Of a stretch of DNA of 31,876 nt, positions 29,417 to 31,876 are shown in pieces (within the stretch, counting starts at the first letter, position 1; each line of letters opens with the position of its first letter). Made by a program: the position numbers and the translations under genes. Below the pieces are notes generated by a model. The model was not told the origin of the DNA, made no database searches, and saw only the letters and a list, made by a program, of their open reading frames with translations. Location: positions 1 through 31,876 of the forward strand of contig JARBJD010000577.1 of assembly GCA_033064195.1 (NCBI GenBank), given 5' to 3'. The stretch is from Blattamonas nauphoetae (taxonomy: Eukaryota > Preaxostyla > Oxymonadida).

Positions 29417-31820
29417 CTAATCCAGCTGAATACACCCAAAAACCATAAACTTTTCTGCCTTCGCTTGTTGTTTTTCTTCGCTGTCTCGTGATTGATCTTT
29501 CAGTGTGAGATTAAGGCCTTCTTTCTCCTCAAGTTCTTCTCTCAAATGCTCCACTTCCTTCTCCAAGTCTACTTTCTCCTTCGAGAGGGTTATTTGCTCA
29601 TCAGCATGCCGATGCAGTCTCCCTTCGGTCGGTGCAAGTTGATTCTTCAACAGAATGACTTCCTTCTCCGCATTTTCGGTGTCGTCTTTCAATCTCACAA
29701 GTTCCTGTTCTTGTTCCTGGCACAGTGTGGAGAGCCGTTCTTTCTCTTGGAGCAGGATCTCCACTTATTTCTGGAGTGTCTCTGAAGCTTGGCTGTTGAC
29801 TTTTTCGTATTGTCTTTTGGAGCTGCTCGTTACTCGATTTCACATACACAAGTTCGTTTTGAGTGTGTCCTTTGTCGGAAGTGTCGATTTTTGGTGCGCA
29901 GTGTGTCGGACAGATTCTGCTCCGTAAGAGAGATTTGGTTCTTCAGTTCTTCGAGAGAATCCTTGATCTCTTGTTGATGCTATGTGAAGTGATAGTGAAG
30001 TGACAACAATTTGTCGTGTTGCTTCCTGAAGTGATTCCAAATCTTTCTGTACTTCCGTGCGTTCTTGCTCGATCTTGGCTGCTTTATCCTCCTGCTGATC
30101 GCGCTTTTCGAGCTTCCTTAACTTTATGTTCGAGTTTCTGTCTTTTCTCAGTTTGCTCCAAATCCTGCGCACTTTTTGCATTTTCGAGACGATCAATTTG
30201 TTGTTTGAGATTCTCTACCTGCTCCTGAAGGTCTGTAACAGTATCGTGTTCGAGTGTGTCAAGCTCTTCAGTTTTGCATTGGTTTCGAGAGTTTTGACTT
30301 CGAGTTGGTTGGTGAGGTCTTCAAGGCGCCTTGTGAGTTCGGAGTTCGTTCTCTTTCTCCAATATCTCTTTCTCTTTCTCAATCATTTCATTTCTCAGCT
30401 TCTTCTCCTTAACTTCAATCTCTTTCATCTTTTCAACTCGCGAATTTCTTCTTTTTCTCAGCCAACTCGGCTGTGCAGACGCGCAAGGTCTTCCTCTCTT
30501 TCTCGTGACCGGTCTTTCAAAATGGCGATTAACAGGGTTTGTATTCGTCAGACACTTTAGTGTAAACCTGATGTCGAAAGATCTCACCTCCCTCTTTATG
30601 AGGTGACTAAAGATTCTGTTCTCGAAGATTAAAGAGTTAGATAAATACATCCAACCAAAAGAAGGGTCAATAATTGAAACATCTCTCCTAGTGAGATTTG
30701 GACAGAAAACAAAGATTGGAAATCATGTGAGATCTTTTGGGTGAGACAGGTGAGGATCTTATCTAACCCTGGTGATTAATAGATGTGTCATTAACCCAGT
30801 CCGTGTCAGCAACCCGGAACCTGGGGTTGAAACGAACTATATTGGTTAAACTAAGAACAAATAAATATGAGTATTCAATTCCTGGCGAATCAGGGAAAAC
30901 CTCAAAATACTGTATGTAACTAGAATGCACACATTTTTCAGACTTTTTCAGCTCGTATCTCCATAACCAGATATCCGTTTTAAACCAAATAAAAGCATTT
31001 TTATCGTGAATATATCAAAAAGACTCACTAAAAAATAAGTGTTTTCCCACAGAATTTTTTGTCGAGAAAAATAACGTTTTTCGCAACTTTCCAAATACCA
31101 ATATATTTTTTCAAAATTTTTTCGAACATTCTTTTCACATAAAACGTTTCTTTGAAAAAATCATCAAAATGGTCCACTGGTCGTGGAGATATAACTTGGA
31201 CACACTGCAAAAGGGTTTTAAACGATGTATTTTGAGGATTTTTCCGATTCGCCAGGGCATTGAATACTCAAATTTTAGTTTTTTAGTTTGACCAAATTGG
31301 TTTGTTTCAACCCAGGTTCCGGGTTGCTGACATGACCGGGTGAATGACACATTTCTTAACTTTCTTTCGCAAGCAACTCATTTCCAGTTTCTCCAGCTGC
31401 TTCTTACGTACTTTTTCGTCCTCCAACTGTTCCTGTCATGGTGTGGGATCCTTCGCGTTTGTTCCATGTTCCCATTCTTGGTAGAATTGGTTGATCAATT
31501 TGTGAATCTCGATCATCATTACAGCGATCTTTAGTTTGGAAACTTCGTCCTGTGTCTGTTTCATTTTCCCGTCAAGACTTTCCTTCTCCCGTTCGATTTG
31601 AGCGAGAGACGCTGTGAGGGAAGAAAGGGACTTCTGAGCGGCTGACGATGCTTTCTGCTCTTCGGCCAGCTGTTCCGCGAGGTTCGATTTATTTGAAGTC
31701 ATCTCTTACACTTCTTTCTTAGCAGCTTTATCGGATGTTTTGTCGTTCAGTCGTTGTTCCTCCAGCTCGGCAGACATCTTCGCTTCTCAATCTCCATTAG
31801 TTTCGCCTTGTTCCTCAGTC
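29417..31820 (-). pseudogene. Long coiled-coil protein gene, frame-broken and interrupted
   Basis: Read on the minus strand, heptad-rich helices appear in several frames: LAEQLAEEQKASSAAQKSLS with SLAQIEREKESLDGKMKQTQ (31702-31436), QEQLEDEKVRKKQLEKLE (~31430-31370), EKKLRNEMIEKEKEILEKEN (~30400), EDKAAKIEQERTEVQKDLES (~30050), and SKEKVDLEKEVEHLREELEE (~29550) to the TAG at 29417-29419. Frame changes occur between most blocks, and an in-frame TAA near 31706 separates MSAELEEQRLNDKTSDKAAK from the next block. The foldback element at 30780-31356 sits inside it. 30560-30779 does not read as coiled coil and may be further inserted or decayed DNA. Golgin-, SMC- and centrosomal-type coiled coils look alike, so no family is named. 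The 5' end is not resolved within the window. Confidence 0.6.
30780..31356. mobile_element. Foldback/MITE-like element, family F, copy 2
   Basis: About 577 bp. The left end is TAGATGTGTCATTAACCC...GTCAGCAACCCGGAACC; the right end (reverse complement) is AGAAATGTGTCATTCACCC...GTCAGCAACCCGGAACC. Arms continue inward through GGTTAAACTAAGAA / GGTCAAACTAAAAA, GAGTATTCAAT and CCTCAAAATAC. It matches copy 1 (20139-20731) in opposite orientation across most of its length, e.g. ATATCTCCACGACCAG against ATATCTCAACAACCAG and TTTTTCTCGACAAAA in both. Non-coding, inserted in the coiled-coil gene. Confidence 0.8.
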
Positions 31821-31876
31821 GTCCTTTCTTCACTCAAAGCGTCTCTCGCTCAAATCGAACAGGAGAAGAGAAAGTC
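31576..31876. repeat. Inverted repeat at window edge within coiled-coil coding sequence
   Basis: 31821-31876 (gtcctttcttcactcaaagc, gtctctcgctcaaatcgaac, aggagaagagaaagtc) is the reverse complement of about 31576-31631 with a few differences. On the plus strand it encodes LSSLKASLAQIEQEKRK, matching LSSLTASLAQIEREKES of the minus-strand gene. So a second, oppositely oriented copy of the coiled-coil gene begins ~190 bp away and runs out of the window. Confidence 0.8.

Overview
This window looks like nuclear DNA of a protist with mixed GC content: fairly GC-rich, largely intron-free coding remnants set in AT-rich repeats. The gene families (PDK1-like AGC kinase, atypical dual-specificity phosphatase, WD40/coiled-coil proteins) and repeated capsid-like fossils would fit an anaerobic metamonad such as an oxymonad (Blattamonas-like). 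That placement is inference; no rRNA or other marker gene is present. I recognise no gene that is intact from end to end.

Layout. 1-952: AT-rich flank without a gene. 953-10436: a large composite transposon with ~0.56 kb terminal inverted arms and a 9-10 bp target duplication (GTTCCCAAAT at 943-952 and 10437-10446), Mutator-like in form. Its left arm is split by a complete 3.35 kb Tc1/mariner-type element (1216-4568, TA duplication, ~0.9 kb inverted arms, decayed transposase). The arms carry tRNA-like sequences with A and B boxes. Its interior holds a decayed STYX-like pseudophosphatase gene (7417-9011). 10437-12300: a conserved 16-bp promoter-like motif with a tiny ORF, then a mariner (DD34D) transposase remnant.

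12305-16754: a PDK1-like kinase with an unusual DNG motif, then a coiled-coil/WD40 gene containing ~80 uninterrupted GAA triplets. Both are frame-broken. 17320-27022: related direct repeats flank a cluster of at least three capsid-like fossils (17917-25324). One fossil is interrupted by a foldback element, and a 22-bp minisatellite lies inside the cluster. 27023-29400: unrecognised minus-strand ORFs, a 701-bp TA-flanked element with internal tandem repeats, and a 404-bp element with perfect 22-bp TIRs. 29417-31820: a long coiled-coil gene on the minus strand, broken and interrupted by a second copy of the foldback family. At the window edge a piece of this gene recurs in inverted orientation.

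No working pathway can be read from the window. It is best seen as a transposon- and virus-fossil-rich region in which host genes of signalling type (kinase, pseudophosphatase, WD40) have decayed, or whose assembly still carries frame errors. The strongest points are the Mutator-like element carrying a pseudophosphatase gene and tRNA-like arms, the foldback family with two copies inside genes, and the 16-bp motif ahead of ATGs.
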